The notes: a model not told the origin generated them from the letters alone. DNA of 64,000 nucleotides from Yoonia vestfoldensis DSM 16212 (GCF_000382265.1 NZ_KB907989.1:1-64000); one strand, 5' to 3'. Counted from the first letter of the stretch, positions 25,396-35,300 are shown. Made by a program: numbers and translations.

Positions 25396-26232
25396 ATGAA
25401 CGCTAATATCTCTCTCCGTGTCGGCTTAGTCATCATTTTTGTGCTCATCGGCTTTATTTTCCCGCTGAGTTTTGCGTTAGCAGTGGTAATTGCGTTCTCA
25501 GTCTATGATGATGTTTCAAAGCCTACTAGCAATGAGCGACAGGGCCACAATCAATTAAAAGATTTAACCCCCACGAGTGATGGTTGGCTCGACCGTTTTG
25601 AGGCGGTGTGCGAGTCTCCTGCGGAAACAGCATTCTTACATTCAATGATTTCAGCGTTTGACCTCAAGCCGAAAAACGGCCTTCTTTCAGGTGAGGGACT
25701 GAAACTGCATCTACAAGTTCCGGTTTCCTCCTACAGACTTGATTTTCTTGTGGACAACCGCTTGGTGGTCGAAATCGATGGAGCGGCATACCATTCGTCA
25801 CCAGAGGCGGTTGAGCGAGATAAAAAGCGCGACTCATTCCTTAAAGAGATAGGCTATGAAGTGCTGCGCATACCTGCAAAAACAGCACTCTACTATCCTC
25901 ACGAAATTATTCCGCTTGTAACGAGCGCCCGAGTTCTCGCTCAGCTTAAGGACAATGAGGACAAGCACAAAGAAGAAGACCGAGTGGCTGAGGTAAAAGA
26001 TAGTTTTCGACCAGTGAAAGTCGCATCTGCCTTGAGGAATGGAGCAATTTCTGTTGTCGATGGGCTCGATAAAATGAATGTCTACGTTGCACGCGAGCAT
26101 GAAAGAAAAAAGAAGCAAATAAGTTCTGAAGCGAAGAGAAAAGCTGAAGAATACGAAAAGGATATTCAGGCAGAACTCGATGGGAGCGAGGAACTTAGAA
26201 AGCAATATGAGGAAGTCAAGAAGAACTGGTGA
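25396..26232 (+). CDS. Membrane-anchored DUF559-type nuclease-fold protein
   Basis: A 278-aa protein with two hydrophobic segments at residues about 5-38, then a DUF559/Vsr-like PD-(D/E)xK core: YRLDFLVDNRLVVEIDGAAYH with the acidic residues, RDKKRDSFLKEIGYEVLRIPA, and a C-terminal Lys/Glu-rich coiled coil (residues about 225-278). DUF559 proteins are predicted endonucleases related to very-short-patch repair enzymes. The membrane anchor is unusual and suggests action at the inner membrane, for example on entering DNA. It stands alone, in AT-richer DNA, next to the prophage end. The 26233-26495 gap shows no gene. Confidence 0.7.
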   Translation: MNANISLRVGLVIIFVLIGFIFPLSFALAVVIAFSVYDDVSKPTSNERQGHNQLKDLTPTSDGWLDRFEAVCESPAETAFLHSMISAFDLKPKNGLLSGEGLKLHLQVPVSSYRLDFLVDNRLVVEIDGAAYHSSPEAVERDKKRDSFLKEIGYEVLRIPAKTALYYPHEIIPLVTSARVLAQLKDNEDKHKEEDRVAEVKDSFRPVKVASALRNGAISVVDGLDKMNVYVAREHERKKKQISSEAKRKAEEYEKDIQAELDGSEELRKQYEEVKKNW

Positions 26233-26495
26233 AAGAGTCGCCGCGAGCCTTGACCCACATCATGGAGATCTAAATATCTGGCTCGCTCTTCATTTATCCA
26301 CCCAAACAAGCGGTGCCCGTAAATAAGCCCTGAGAGACCAGAATTTAAAGGGATTGCTTTTTTTAACGTCCGCCTTTCAGGTTTCAAAGTAATCTATTTG
26401 CATCCGCAGCGAATGTCTGCAATCCGCCCACTGCGTCGGTCATCCAATTATCCAGCCGCCTTGTACTCTTGTCGGTTGAGAGCCCGGCCCAGCAG

Positions 26496-26741
26496 TCATA
26501 TGCACGCCCGTACCTGATCGCGCAGAACGGCGTAATCGCTCAGCATCCGGACAACGACCGCGCTCTCTGGCAGGGCAGCCACTTCGGATGCGGCGCGCGC
26601 CTGTTCGGTGGCGCTGTAGAGCACCACGCGCGGACATGGCGCGCGTGCGTCAGAACTGACCGTTGCGCATCCGCTGAGCCAAAGCGTCGCGATCAGGGGG
26701 ACGACGGCTGGCGGCGTCCAGCATCTGGCGTTGGATTTCAT
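26496..26741 (-). CDS. o-spanin (Rz1-like outer-membrane lipoprotein)
   Basis: An 81-aa protein with a short N-terminal hydrophobic stretch and the lipobox LSGCAT near residue 24, so it should be lipidated and sorted to the outer membrane. With the i-spanin it would fuse inner and outer membrane in the last step of phage lysis. The ATG at 26741 lies inside the i-spanin gene in another frame (overlap about 92 bp), the nested arrangement known from lambda Rz/Rz1. The frame is open to 26792, but the upstream residues would place basic sequence before the signal. Confidence 0.75.
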   Translation of the reverse strand: MKSNARCWTPPAVVPLIATLWLSGCATVSSDARAPCPRVVLYSATEQARAASEVAALPESAVVVRMLSDYAVLRDQVRACI

Positions 26742-26904
26742 GGGTTTTCTCCGATGATGAAAGGCGTTCAGCCAACTGCCCCGTGCGTTCACCGGCGCGG
26801 CGAAGGTTTAGAATGAACAGCCCGATGGTAAGGGCCGCCAGAAACAAGCCCAGCGCTTTGCGCGCCGGGCCGCTGGCGACAGTGGTTGTGATCCAGCCCA
26901 TCAT
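26650..26904 (-). CDS. i-spanin (Rz-like inner-membrane protein)
   Basis: An 84-aa protein with one N-terminal transmembrane segment (LGLFLAALTIGLFILNL, residues about 18-34) followed by a charged helical periplasmic region. This fits an i-spanin partner of the overlapping lipoprotein. It overlaps the endolysin stop by 4 bp (26901-26904), so lysis genes are translationally coupled. Confidence 0.75.
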   Translation of the reverse strand: MMGWITTTVASGPARKALGLFLAALTIGLFILNLRRAGERTGQLAERLSSSEKTHEIQRQMLDAASRRPPDRDALAQRMRNGQF

Positions 26905-27575
26905 CGCTGGCCCCGTTTCCAGTCGTCGACCCGGGCGTGGATGGCGACGGCGATACCGATCAGGGCCACGGCAATGAACACCCAGCGCAAGGTGTCGAGA
27001 TAGGGTACCAGCGGCAGGATGGCGTATTGGGTTTCGGCCAGGACGTCCTGTGCCACCTCCACACCTGCTGCGCTGATGGTCGCCACCCCGGCTGCCCCGC
27101 CGCCTTTCAGGGTGCGGCTATCTGCCAAGACTTCGCGGGCAGGAGCCAACTCCGGCACAAAGGGTGTTGCGCGAATGGCGAAGGGGTCGCCCCAGCTGCG
27201 CGCGGGCCCGAGGTCGATGTGCATAAAACCCGACCGAGGATAAGTGCCAAAGCCCAGAAAACCCACGGCGCGGGCGACCTCGGCGAAAGTGGCTGGATCA
27301 TGGTTCGACATGGCGATGTCGAACGCGGTGCCCAGCATGTGCTTGGAGGCCGGTGCCCCGCCAACCGCCCGGTTGTGGCTGGGGCTGCGATAGCCGGAGC
27401 GAACGATCAGCGGTTTGCCGAGACGGTTGCGCAGGGATTGCAGCTTGTCCATGGCTTCGGTGTTGATCTTGATCGCGCCGGTGCCGCGGCAGGCGATCTC
27501 GGCCGGGGAAAAGCTGGGCCAGCGCCAGGCGCTTTCAGGCACGTCGCGGAAATGAGCGTAGGTCGTGGTCGGCAT
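26901..27575 (-). CDS. M15-type peptidase endolysin with C-terminal membrane anchor
   Basis: A 224-aa protein. Residues about 20-120 form a peptidase M15 domain (zinc D-Ala-D-Ala carboxypeptidase/L-Ala-D-Glu type): RSGYRSPSHNRAVGG, then SKHMLGTAFDIAM with the first zinc His and Asp, and GFMHIDLG with the last zinc His. It should cut peptidoglycan stem peptides. A transmembrane segment near the C-terminus (RWVFIAVALIGIAVAIHA, residues about 196-213) would tether it to the inner membrane, which is unusual for a free endolysin but common in GTA-type modules. Confidence 0.85.
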   Translation of the reverse strand: MPTTTYAHFRDVPESAWRWPSFSPAEIACRGTGAIKINTEAMDKLQSLRNRLGKPLIVRSGYRSPSHNRAVGGAPASKHMLGTAFDIAMSNHDPATFAEVARAVGFLGFGTYPRSGFMHIDLGPARSWGDPFAIRATPFVPELAPAREVLADSRTLKGGGAAGVATISAAGVEVAQDVLAETQYAILPLVPYLDTLRWVFIAVALIGIAVAIHARVDDWKRGQR

Positions 27576-27650
27576 GGTGGGCTCCAGAAATGCAAAACCC
27601 GCCTCTGGGGCGGGTCGGGTGACAGGTTTGGTGATGGGTATGGTCGTCGG

Positions 27651-27959
27651 TCAGTCGGTGCGGCCGCGCTGGAAGGCTTCAAACATCAGATCGCGCATGG
27701 CGCGGATGTCGGTCTCAATGCGCTCCAGCCGGTCGGCGTCGCCTTTGCGGTCCTCGGCGCGCTGCCGATCCACGCGGTCACGCTCGGCCATAAGTTCGCG
27801 GTCCAGCCGCGCCAGCATGGCGTCGTTGGTGAAGGCCCGGCGTGTGACGGCGGCCAGCAGGGCAATCGTGCCGCCGATCAGGGCAGTGATGGCGGCGGTG
27901 ATGCCGTGGTCACGCAAGGCTGCGCCAACCTCTTGTAGCAGTGTGGTTCGTTCTGTCAT
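27651..27959 (-). CDS. Small membrane protein, possible holin
   Basis: A 102-aa protein with one hydrophobic segment (ITAAITALIGGTIALLAAV, residues about 20-38) and a long charged C-terminal coiled coil. Placed directly before the endolysin and spanins, it may be a holin or a lysis accessory protein; the sequence alone does not prove it. Confidence 0.6.
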   Translation of the reverse strand: MTERTTLLQEVGAALRDHGITAAITALIGGTIALLAAVTRRAFTNDAMLARLDRELMAERDRVDRQRAEDRKGDADRLERIETDIRAMRDLMFEAFQRGRTD

Positions 27960-27971
27960 GATGATGTCCCT

Positions 27972-29897
27972 TCAATAATCGGTCTCGACGTAGACACCCG
28001 AGCAGTCGTAGGCGACCGCCGCCGCCGTTGCGCCGTTGTTCATGTAGTTGCGTGGGCTCAGAAGCTGGGTGGCGGCGGGCATGTCGGTGGTGATGGTGAA
28101 CTCGACGGCCGTGCCGCTGACCTCTTCGACGACGCGGACGCCTACGTCAGATCCGTTCGGCGCGGCGGAGATATAGAGAGTGAGCACATTGGTCAGGTTG
28201 TTCACCGGGAAGCTCGCGCCCAAATCGGTTAGCGTCGGCGCGCCGGTGCCATCGTTGTGCACCAGCTGCCAGTTGGTATGGGTGCCGCGCTGGAAGCCGA
28301 TGCCGATGCAGTTGACCGCAGCCGCCAATGTCAGCGTGGTGGCGAGCGCAGCAGTCGACCCATAAAGCCCGAAGAAGCCCATGCCGTTGGCCTGCAGGGT
28401 CGTCAGAGACAGGCGGTTGACGTAGTTCCAGCCGCCCAAACCATCGGCATTGCCGCGCCAGCAGACCCAGCCTGCAGATCGTTCTTCGGCCACCGCGTCG
28501 GCCGTCGCAGCGCTGGTCACCCGCCAGCGGCGCATGCTGGTCGAGAGGTTGGTGGTGGCCAAAGTTGGCGTCGCAACCGTGCCGACGGCGGTACGCGGCA
28601 TGCCATTGGTGTTGACGGTGGTGCTGGTCGAGGGTGCCCATGTCGCGATCCGGTTGACTCCGAAATGCGGCTGCAACGGAAAGAACCGGCCCGAGGGGCG
28701 CTGCACATCGAGCCATCCCGCCCCGGCGCGGTCCCGGGCATAGACCGCGAGCTTGCCCGCAGGCGGTGGGTCCGGGGCGGCGGGCAGGCTGGGCATGTGC
28801 AGCGGTTCGGGCAGTTCAACCCGGCCCGAGTTCCGGTCGATCCTGATGGCGTCAAAAAAGGTCGATCCGTTCGGGCTGACCTTGAAGCTGAAGTCGTCAT
28901 TGCCCAGCAACCCGATCAGAGCTCGTGCCGAAAACCCAGTCTTGAAGGCAAAGGCGGCGTCATTTCCAGCGGCGTTCTTGTTGAAAGTCGCCTCGATCCC
29001 CGCGCCTGAATTATTGAACAGCATAGCCGGTGCATTGATCGACAGCCGATTGTAGCTGTCAGCCGTGGCCCCGCCGAGGCCCAGCAGCTGGGCTGTCAGG
29101 TTGGCTTGCGGCATCCCGACCTGTGTCACGGCATTGGCGAAGGTGACGGTCGGCGTGTTCACCACCATGGCCCCGCCCGCGCCAGCGGTGGCCGAGCCGA
29201 TGTTGACAACCGTGGTTGATCCGGATGCGCCGCCGGTGCCGAGGTTCAGCGTCTTGGTGACCCCGGTCGTCGTGGTCCCGGTTCCCATCCCATAGGTTGC
29301 TGTCGTCGTTGCCGTGCCGATGGATGCTGCGGCTGCCGATACCGTCACCGTGCCCGACGCTGTCAGGGTGCCGGAAAACGTCTTGTTGCCGCTGAATGTC
29401 TGCGTGCCCGCAAGGATTGCCAGTTCCGATGACGTGTTTGGCAGGATGAACGTCCGAGTGGTGCCGGTGGTGATCCCCGACAAAGAAAACGTCGCCTTCT
29501 TCGTTGGATCGGCGTTGCTCACCAGACTGAAGATGGCATCAGACACATCCACCGGTTCGCCGACCGCATCCCAGGTGGTGCCATTCCAGACAACAAAGGC
29601 AGCCTCATCCGCGATCCAAGCCAGCCAGCCCGGGCGCGGTACCAAGCGCATCCAGACGCCGTCGACCCAGAAGGCCACGTTCAGATCCCAACCGGCCCAC
29701 AGCCCGGTGGCCCCACTGGCCACGATATGCCGATCACCGTCGGCAGGGCTCGCAGGCGGCGTCGTGCGGTTTCGGTCGAGGACCGACAGCTGGACCATGG
29801 CATCGAGCAGCCGCAGGGCTTCATTGTGGGTGACATGCTTTTGGGCCTGCGATGCCAGGATGTATGGCAGCAGGAGATGGGTGGTGATGTCGGACAT
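27972..29897 (-). CDS. DUF2793-containing phage tail fibre-like protein
   Basis: A 641-aa protein. The N-terminal 130 residues are a DUF2793 domain (LLLPYILASQAQKHVTHNEALRLLDAMVQL, then WLAWIADEAAFVVWNGTTW), found after the host-specificity protein in GTA-like tails. The centre is rich in Thr/Gly/Ala repeats typical of fibre shafts, and the C-terminus looks like a beta-rich head. I chose the ATG at 29897, which has AGGA upstream and does not overlap the previous gene; the frame runs open to 29939. Likely role: receptor binding. Confidence 0.75.
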   Translation of the reverse strand: MSDITTHLLLPYILASQAQKHVTHNEALRLLDAMVQLSVLDRNRTTPPASPADGDRHIVASGATGLWAGWDLNVAFWVDGVWMRLVPRPGWLAWIADEAAFVVWNGTTWDAVGEPVDVSDAIFSLVSNADPTKKATFSLSGITTGTTRTFILPNTSSELAILAGTQTFSGNKTFSGTLTASGTVTVSAAAASIGTATTTATYGMGTGTTTTGVTKTLNLGTGGASGSTTVVNIGSATAGAGGAMVVNTPTVTFANAVTQVGMPQANLTAQLLGLGGATADSYNRLSINAPAMLFNNSGAGIEATFNKNAAGNDAAFAFKTGFSARALIGLLGNDDFSFKVSPNGSTFFDAIRIDRNSGRVELPEPLHMPSLPAAPDPPPAGKLAVYARDRAGAGWLDVQRPSGRFFPLQPHFGVNRIATWAPSTSTTVNTNGMPRTAVGTVATPTLATTNLSTSMRRWRVTSAATADAVAEERSAGWVCWRGNADGLGGWNYVNRLSLTTLQANGMGFFGLYGSTAALATTLTLAAAVNCIGIGFQRGTHTNWQLVHNDGTGAPTLTDLGASFPVNNLTNVLTLYISAAPNGSDVGVRVVEEVSGTAVEFTITTDMPAATQLLSPRNYMNNGATAAAVAYDCSGVYVETDY

Positions 29898-29907
29898 GGT
29901 CCTGCTT

Positions 29908-32900
29908 TCAGAAGGTGAGCGTGACGGATCGAACGGCACCCCGGCCGATCAGGGCCGAGAGTTGGTAGATCCGAACTGCGATGGATTGGCCGGGGCCAAG
30001 GGGAGCGCCCCAATCGGTTGTCTGCTGGGCGGCGGTGTAGAGGGCAGAGGGTGCGGCAACTTGTAAGGATCTCTTACGAGTTGCCCCGTCGAAGATTTCC
30101 ACCTCATAGGCCTCACTGTCTTCCGCCAAAGGAACATCGCCCGCACCCCAGTTATCGGCTGCAAGCGACCGCGACCGGCGCGTCCAGCGGATCGTCAAGT
30201 CGCCCGGGCTGCGAGCGGTGCGCCACGGTTGTTCCACATGCGCCACAGAGAAGGGCCGCAGCCCAGCGCCCTCCGGCGTGAATGTGGCCGCGACAAAGGT
30301 TTCATCGCCGACCGGGCGTGAGGCCGGGCCGATGCGCCAGTTCCATGGCAGACCGAGATCGGCCTCAGAAATCGGTAGTGAGGCCAGCGTAGTGTCCAGC
30401 ACGACAACCCGCGCGCCGGTCGGGACGATGCTGACAACAGCACCTTCTGTCCCACGCTGACCGCGCAGCAGCCGGGTCAGGCGATATCGTCTCGGCGCGA
30501 TCAGCTCTGCCGCTCCCGCTTGGACGATTTCCCATTGCCCGGGACCAGTTTCCACTGCGAGTGCATTGGCCCCGCCCAAGAGCGAGATGTCGGTGACGCT
30601 CTCCAATGTCCCCGAGAACAGATCAACCACCAGCGTATTGCCTCGATCAAAGCGCGACACCGGCCCGGCATAAAAGCTTTCCGCCAGCACGCCGATCCGT
30701 GCGCGGCTCCCAAATGTGGCCAGCAGCGCAAAACCATCCGTCGCGGCGCTGCGATACACCGCCATTTCGCCGGGCCACGGCTTTGCATGGGCGGCGACAA
30801 AGGGACGATGGGCTGGCTGATCCTCCCGTAGCTGCGGCAGGTCAAGCAGGATCACATCGGGTGTTCCGAACACCGTGGGCACCGACAGTGAGGCTGGGCG
30901 CGGCTCGCCGGGCGGCAAATCGTAGACGGCCCGGTCCTGGCGAACAGCATCAATGCTGCGCAGGTCCGAGTCTGCAATCGACACCAACCGCATCTCGGTC
31001 AGGCGGCCGTCATGGTCGAGCAGGATCACATCGCAGGGATCCAGCGCCAGACGTGAGGGCGGCAGGCGGAACACGGCACTTTCGCGCCCGACCCAAGCCT
31101 CCATCAGCGCACGACGGCAACGGCGCTCCGCCTCTTCGGGCGGCACCGCAATTGGGAACGCCTCGGACGCGATGCGCGTGGTGTCGACGGTGATGCGCCG
31201 GGCCTCGACCTGCGCCGCGTCATAATCCTCATCCGCGCGGGCAACCTGCCATTTCAGCGCCTGCGGCAGTTCGGTTTCCTGCGCGCGGGTCAGTTCCATC
31301 ACATCGCCCTGTGCCGAGGCGGGGGCCACCATGCTGTCGGGTGTGATGGTCAGACCGGCGATCCGGCCGCGCATCAGAAACCGGATGCGGCCCTCACTCT
31401 CAACGGCATCAAAGCCGAAATGGCGCGCGAGGGTCGAGATCGAGGCGCGAGGGGCTTCCAGTGCGGAGATCACATAGCCCTCGACCGCGCCCCAAAGCCC
31501 GGAAACGTCGATCTGGTCTTCCAGCATTCCGGCGCGCAGGCACAGGTGCCGCACCAATGCCGCCAGCGATACCGCGCCAAGTCGCCCGGTCAGCCAGTGA
31601 CCGAGTTGCCAATTCGGGCCATCGGTCCAGACGTCCGTCAGTTCGGGAAAGAATGGATAGGGCCGCGCGTCCCAGGTCCAGGCAGCGCATTCAGGGACAT
31701 GGACCATGCGGTTACCATAGATCGAGGACGCAGGGTTGTTCGCCGATGCGGCCCAGAAAAGATACGTCGCTTCAAGATAGGCACGTTGGATCGCATCATC
31801 CCGCCAGCCCCGTGAGAAATAGGGCGTGAAGCTCTCCGACGATTTTGGATCGAAAAACACGTTCGGCTGATTGGTGCCACGATCAATCGCTGGACACCCT
31901 AACTCTGTGAACCAGATCGGCTTTGATTGCGGCACCCATGCCGTTGGCGTCCCAATTTCCACACCACCGGGTCGGTTGAAATGCGGGTTTTGCCACCATG
32001 CCCGCAGATCCTTGAAGCGGAAGACCCATGGCTTGGCCGCTGCCCCATCAGTGATCGGCGTGCGAACCTGCGCCGTCCGGTCGGCTGGATTGGGATAGAA
32101 CCAGTCAAACCCTTCGCCGCCGATGATGTTCGATTGCAGATAGGCGCGGTCATAGATCGCCGGGGCCAGTGCTGCATCAGCATGATCAAATCCGTCGCGC
32201 CAATCCGAGAGCGGCATGTAGTTATCGATGCCGATGAAATCGATGTTCGCGTCCGACCAGAGTGCGTCGAGGTGGAAGAAGACGTCGCCACTGCCGTCGC
32301 CTGGCTGGTGGCCGAAATACTCCGACCAGTCGGCTGCGTAGCTGATCTTGGTGCCCGGCCCGAGGATTGCACGGATGGCTGCAGCCAGATCGCGATAGGC
32401 CTGCACTGCCGGATAGGTCGTGGCCCCGCTGCGGATCGTGGTCAGACCGGGCATCTCGGTGCCGATCAGGAAAGCATCGACTCCGCCAGCCGCTTTGCAA
32501 AGCTGGGCGTAATGCAGCACCATGCGGCGCAGGCCCCACTCACCGACCGGGCCGGTCCATGTGACCGCCTCTCCGGAAACGCTGAAGTTGGCAGGTGTTG
32601 TTGTGCCGAACAGGGCTGCAACCTGCGTGGCCGCCGTGGCGGTCTTGTCCACGGTCCCGGCATAATTGGCCGCCGGGGAACAGGTGATCCGGCCCCGCCA
32701 CGGGAAGATCGGCTGACCGGTCGTGGCCGCGTTGTCGCTGTAGGGGTTCGGCAGCACGTTGCCGGGCGGCACATCCATCAGAATGAACGGATAAAAGGTG
32801 ACGCGTAGCCCTCGCGCCTTCATTTCCCTGATTGCCTGCACCACAGCGAAGTCTGCAGGCGTGCCGCCATAGACCGGGCGGTCTTCGGCATCCCGGCTGA

Positions 32901-33906
32901 CCAGAAAGGCACTGGCGCGGCTGACGCCGTTCACTGACCACGCCGACGGTGTCGTGGTCTTGGCTGCAACCTCGACGCCGGGGCGAACCTTGCAATTGCC
33001 TGCGCGCAGGTCATCGCCGAACCACGCCACCACCAGCGACACGCTTTCCACCGCCGGTGCCATGGATTGCAGCCGGTCCAGCGCCACAACGATGTCGGCC
33101 GTGTCGGAAATGGCGTTCAGGTTCTCGGCGACGGTGCTGCCACCCGAGGTCTGGCCGAGGATGTTCGTGCTGCCGCCACTGGTCTTCTTGACCGGCGCAA
33201 TGGCATAGCTGAATTCCCCTGAAGCTGGGATCAATGTCACGGCCTTTACCAGCCCCTCGGCGGTGTCCGGATCCGCGAGGGGCCGGAACACCTCAAAACT
33301 GATCTGCGGCAGGCGATTGCCGAAACCACTGAGGTTCAGTTCCTCAAACACAACATAGGCCGTGCCGCGATAGGCGGGGGTGTTGGCCGCGCCCATCTTG
33401 GCTGCAATGAAGGGATCGGGGCTTTGCGCCTCGTCGCCGGGATACCAGCGCCAGGTGACGCCGGTCATATCCATGGGCTTGCCGTCTGCCCAGACGCGGC
33501 CGATACCGGTGATCTCCCCCTCGCACAAAGCGACGGCGAAAGACGCATAGTAGAGATACTCGGTGGTCGTGACCTTCGGCCCGCTGCCCTTGCCGCCGCC
33601 CTGACTGGTGGTGTTGACCTCTTCGCGAAAATCCGTAGCCCAGATGATGTTGCCGCCGATGCGCATCCGGCCAAAGAGGCGCGGGATCACGGCCCCTTCG
33701 GTCGAGGACGTGATGCGCAGGCTATCCAGCCGCGCGCCTTCGATCCGTTGGGCCGGGGCGAGGGACGACACGATCCAGTTGTCGACGACCGACCCGATGG
33801 TCGAGCCGATGAAGCCACCGATGGCAGCACCAGAAAAGCCGAGGATGGCACCGCCAAAAGCGCCACCAATCGCGGAGCCGACGGCACCGAGAACCAAAGT
33901 TGCCAT
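29908..33906 (-). CDS. GTA gp15-like TIM-barrel host-specificity / tail tip protein
   Basis: A 1332-aa protein of the rcc01698/gp15 type. It begins with a Gly-rich hydrophobic stretch (FGGAILGFSGAAIGGFIGSTIGSVV). A glycoside-hydrolase-like TIM-barrel region occupies the centre (for example ADWSEYFGHQPGDG and WFTELGCPAIDRG between residues about 520 and 680), and phage-tail-like beta domains follow. In gene transfer agents this megatron protein forms the tail tip and may cut surface glycans. It directly follows the NlpC/P60 gene. Confidence 0.88.
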   Translation of the reverse strand: MATLVLGAVGSAIGGAFGGAILGFSGAAIGGFIGSTIGSVVDNWIVSSLAPAQRIEGARLDSLRITSSTEGAVIPRLFGRMRIGGNIIWATDFREEVNTTSQGGGKGSGPKVTTTEYLYYASFAVALCEGEITGIGRVWADGKPMDMTGVTWRWYPGDEAQSPDPFIAAKMGAANTPAYRGTAYVVFEELNLSGFGNRLPQISFEVFRPLADPDTAEGLVKAVTLIPASGEFSYAIAPVKKTSGGSTNILGQTSGGSTVAENLNAISDTADIVVALDRLQSMAPAVESVSLVVAWFGDDLRAGNCKVRPGVEVAAKTTTPSAWSVNGVSRASAFLVSRDAEDRPVYGGTPADFAVVQAIREMKARGLRVTFYPFILMDVPPGNVLPNPYSDNAATTGQPIFPWRGRITCSPAANYAGTVDKTATAATQVAALFGTTTPANFSVSGEAVTWTGPVGEWGLRRMVLHYAQLCKAAGGVDAFLIGTEMPGLTTIRSGATTYPAVQAYRDLAAAIRAILGPGTKISYAADWSEYFGHQPGDGSGDVFFHLDALWSDANIDFIGIDNYMPLSDWRDGFDHADAALAPAIYDRAYLQSNIIGGEGFDWFYPNPADRTAQVRTPITDGAAAKPWVFRFKDLRAWWQNPHFNRPGGVEIGTPTAWVPQSKPIWFTELGCPAIDRGTNQPNVFFDPKSSESFTPYFSRGWRDDAIQRAYLEATYLFWAASANNPASSIYGNRMVHVPECAAWTWDARPYPFFPELTDVWTDGPNWQLGHWLTGRLGAVSLAALVRHLCLRAGMLEDQIDVSGLWGAVEGYVISALEAPRASISTLARHFGFDAVESEGRIRFLMRGRIAGLTITPDSMVAPASAQGDVMELTRAQETELPQALKWQVARADEDYDAAQVEARRITVDTTRIASEAFPIAVPPEEAERRCRRALMEAWVGRESAVFRLPPSRLALDPCDVILLDHDGRLTEMRLVSIADSDLRSIDAVRQDRAVYDLPPGEPRPASLSVPTVFGTPDVILLDLPQLREDQPAHRPFVAAHAKPWPGEMAVYRSAATDGFALLATFGSRARIGVLAESFYAGPVSRFDRGNTLVVDLFSGTLESVTDISLLGGANALAVETGPGQWEIVQAGAAELIAPRRYRLTRLLRGQRGTEGAVVSIVPTGARVVVLDTTLASLPISEADLGLPWNWRIGPASRPVGDETFVAATFTPEGAGLRPFSVAHVEQPWRTARSPGDLTIRWTRRSRSLAADNWGAGDVPLAEDSEAYEVEIFDGATRKRSLQVAAPSALYTAAQQTTDWGAPLGPGQSIAVRIYQLSALIGRGAVRSVTLTF

Positions 33907-33915
33907 GTGAAAATC

Positions 33916-34419
33916 TCAGATGTTGCTGGAGCGTGGGAACATGAAGGCGAAAGCGATACGCCGTCGCCATGTTGGGGTCAGGATTTCTTCGACGACGCCA
34001 AGCCGTTCGTAGGAATGGATGAAGCGGTCGGGGGTGGTCCGAATCCCGACATGCTTGGCAATGGCGCGCGGGGCCATGCGGAACAGGATCAGCGCGCCGG
34101 GACCGACATCACTCATTGCAATCGGGATCAACATTGATGCGGCAGCGTTCGCCAGCACCTCGTGAGGCCCTGTTTCGCCCCAATCCCGACTGTAGGGCGG
34201 GATCGGAAAAGGCTCGTCTCCTACAACATCGCGCCAGACGCCACGTGCCAGCCCGAGGCAGTCGCAGCCGACCCCGCGCTGACTCGCCTGGTCGTGATAG
34301 GGCGTGCCCAGCCATAACCGCGCTGTGGCGACAACGAGGACGGGATCAGCGATGGCTCTCGTGCATCGTGAGACGATGCACTGCCGCCCGCCGTTTCCAA
34401 CGGAAACGTCGTTCATCAC
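33916..34419 (-). CDS. NlpC/P60 tail peptidase (GTA gp14-like)
   Basis: A 167-aa cysteine peptidase. GVGCDCLGLARGVW near residue 50 carries the nucleophile Cys, and AKHVGI near 122 the catalytic His. Tail-associated NlpC/P60 enzymes open the cell wall during DNA injection. It overlaps the DUF2163 gene by 4 bp (34416-34419). Confidence 0.87.
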   Translation of the reverse strand: MMNDVSVGNGGRQCIVSRCTRAIADPVLVVATARLWLGTPYHDQASQRGVGCDCLGLARGVWRDVVGDEPFPIPPYSRDWGETGPHEVLANAAASMLIPIAMSDVGPGALILFRMAPRAIAKHVGIRTTPDRFIHSYERLGVVEEILTPTWRRRIAFAFMFPRSSNI

Positions 34420-35300
34420 AGCACGCTCCCTTCATGGCCGCCGTCTTGGCTGGCATAGCGCAACACGGCATCTTGGCCGGGAATGTTCGGGAACCCGCGA
34501 AAGTTGGCGGTGTTGACGAACTTCGCCCCACAGGTGGCGATCCGCTTGTCGCAGCCCGCCCGCGCGATGAAGCTGTCCCCCTCGGCGATGGCACGCACTG
34601 GCGCTTCCAGGAGGGTCAGGGTGGCGATGGCATCGGCCAATCCATGGGCCAGTACTTCAGTGATCCGCCCGGCATTGGTACCGCTGATCCAGGTGACCGT
34701 GCCTGATGTGAACCAGCCAGCGTCAAAACCGGACAACCCCGAGGCCATGAACGCACGGTCGCGCAACAGGTCGGTGACCACGCCCGAACCCTTGTAGACG
34801 GTGTTTTTCAGATTGATCCCACAGCGCGCGTCGCCCAGCGCCGCATCACAGCCCGCCTGAAACGTCCAGCCGACGGTCTGGCCCAGCACATGCGCCAAGG
34901 ACCGAACTTCAGCCACGAAGGCCAAACGCCCGCGGCGGATTTGCCCCACTGCACCCCGGCGCAGCAGCACCCGCTGGCTGGTGTTGGACCAGTTCACTCG
35001 CCACAGCTCCACCGCAGCATTGTCCCAGCGTCCGTCGAGGATATCAGTTTCCTTGATCCGATCCGAAGTCAGCACGCCGGTGGCATCTTGCGCATCGACG
35101 GCCAGATCGGAGCCTGAGCGGATTTCCGAGGCGGCGAAACCGCTTTCAGGCTCAAACTCGGTGCCGTCAAAGCTTAGGGCGCGATCATGATCGGTGAAGC
35201 CCAGCGCCACGCCGTCCGCTCGCGAAATCCGCCAGCACCAGGCCAAGGTGGTGGTGCCATCGTCCAGATGGGCCTGCAGCGCAGGGGAGAGGGATTTCAT
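34416..35300 (-). CDS. DUF2163 tail protein (GTA gp13-like)
   Basis: A 294-aa protein of the DUF2163/phage BR0599 type that builds the distal tail. The frame runs open upstream to 35684, but the true start is the ATG at 35300 (MKSLSPALQAHLDDGTTTLAWCWRI), which overlaps the stop of the preceding DUF2460 gene as ATGA. Late cysteines (GCDAALGDARCGINL and GCDKRIATCGAKF) match the Fe-S-like cysteine pattern of the gp13 family. Confidence 0.88.
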   Translation of the reverse strand: MKSLSPALQAHLDDGTTTLAWCWRISRADGVALGFTDHDRALSFDGTEFEPESGFAASEIRSGSDLAVDAQDATGVLTSDRIKETDILDGRWDNAAVELWRVNWSNTSQRVLLRRGAVGQIRRGRLAFVAEVRSLAHVLGQTVGWTFQAGCDAALGDARCGINLKNTVYKGSGVVTDLLRDRAFMASGLSGFDAGWFTSGTVTWISGTNAGRITEVLAHGLADAIATLTLLEAPVRAIAEGDSFIARAGCDKRIATCGAKFVNTANFRGFPNIPGQDAVLRYASQDGGHEGSVL

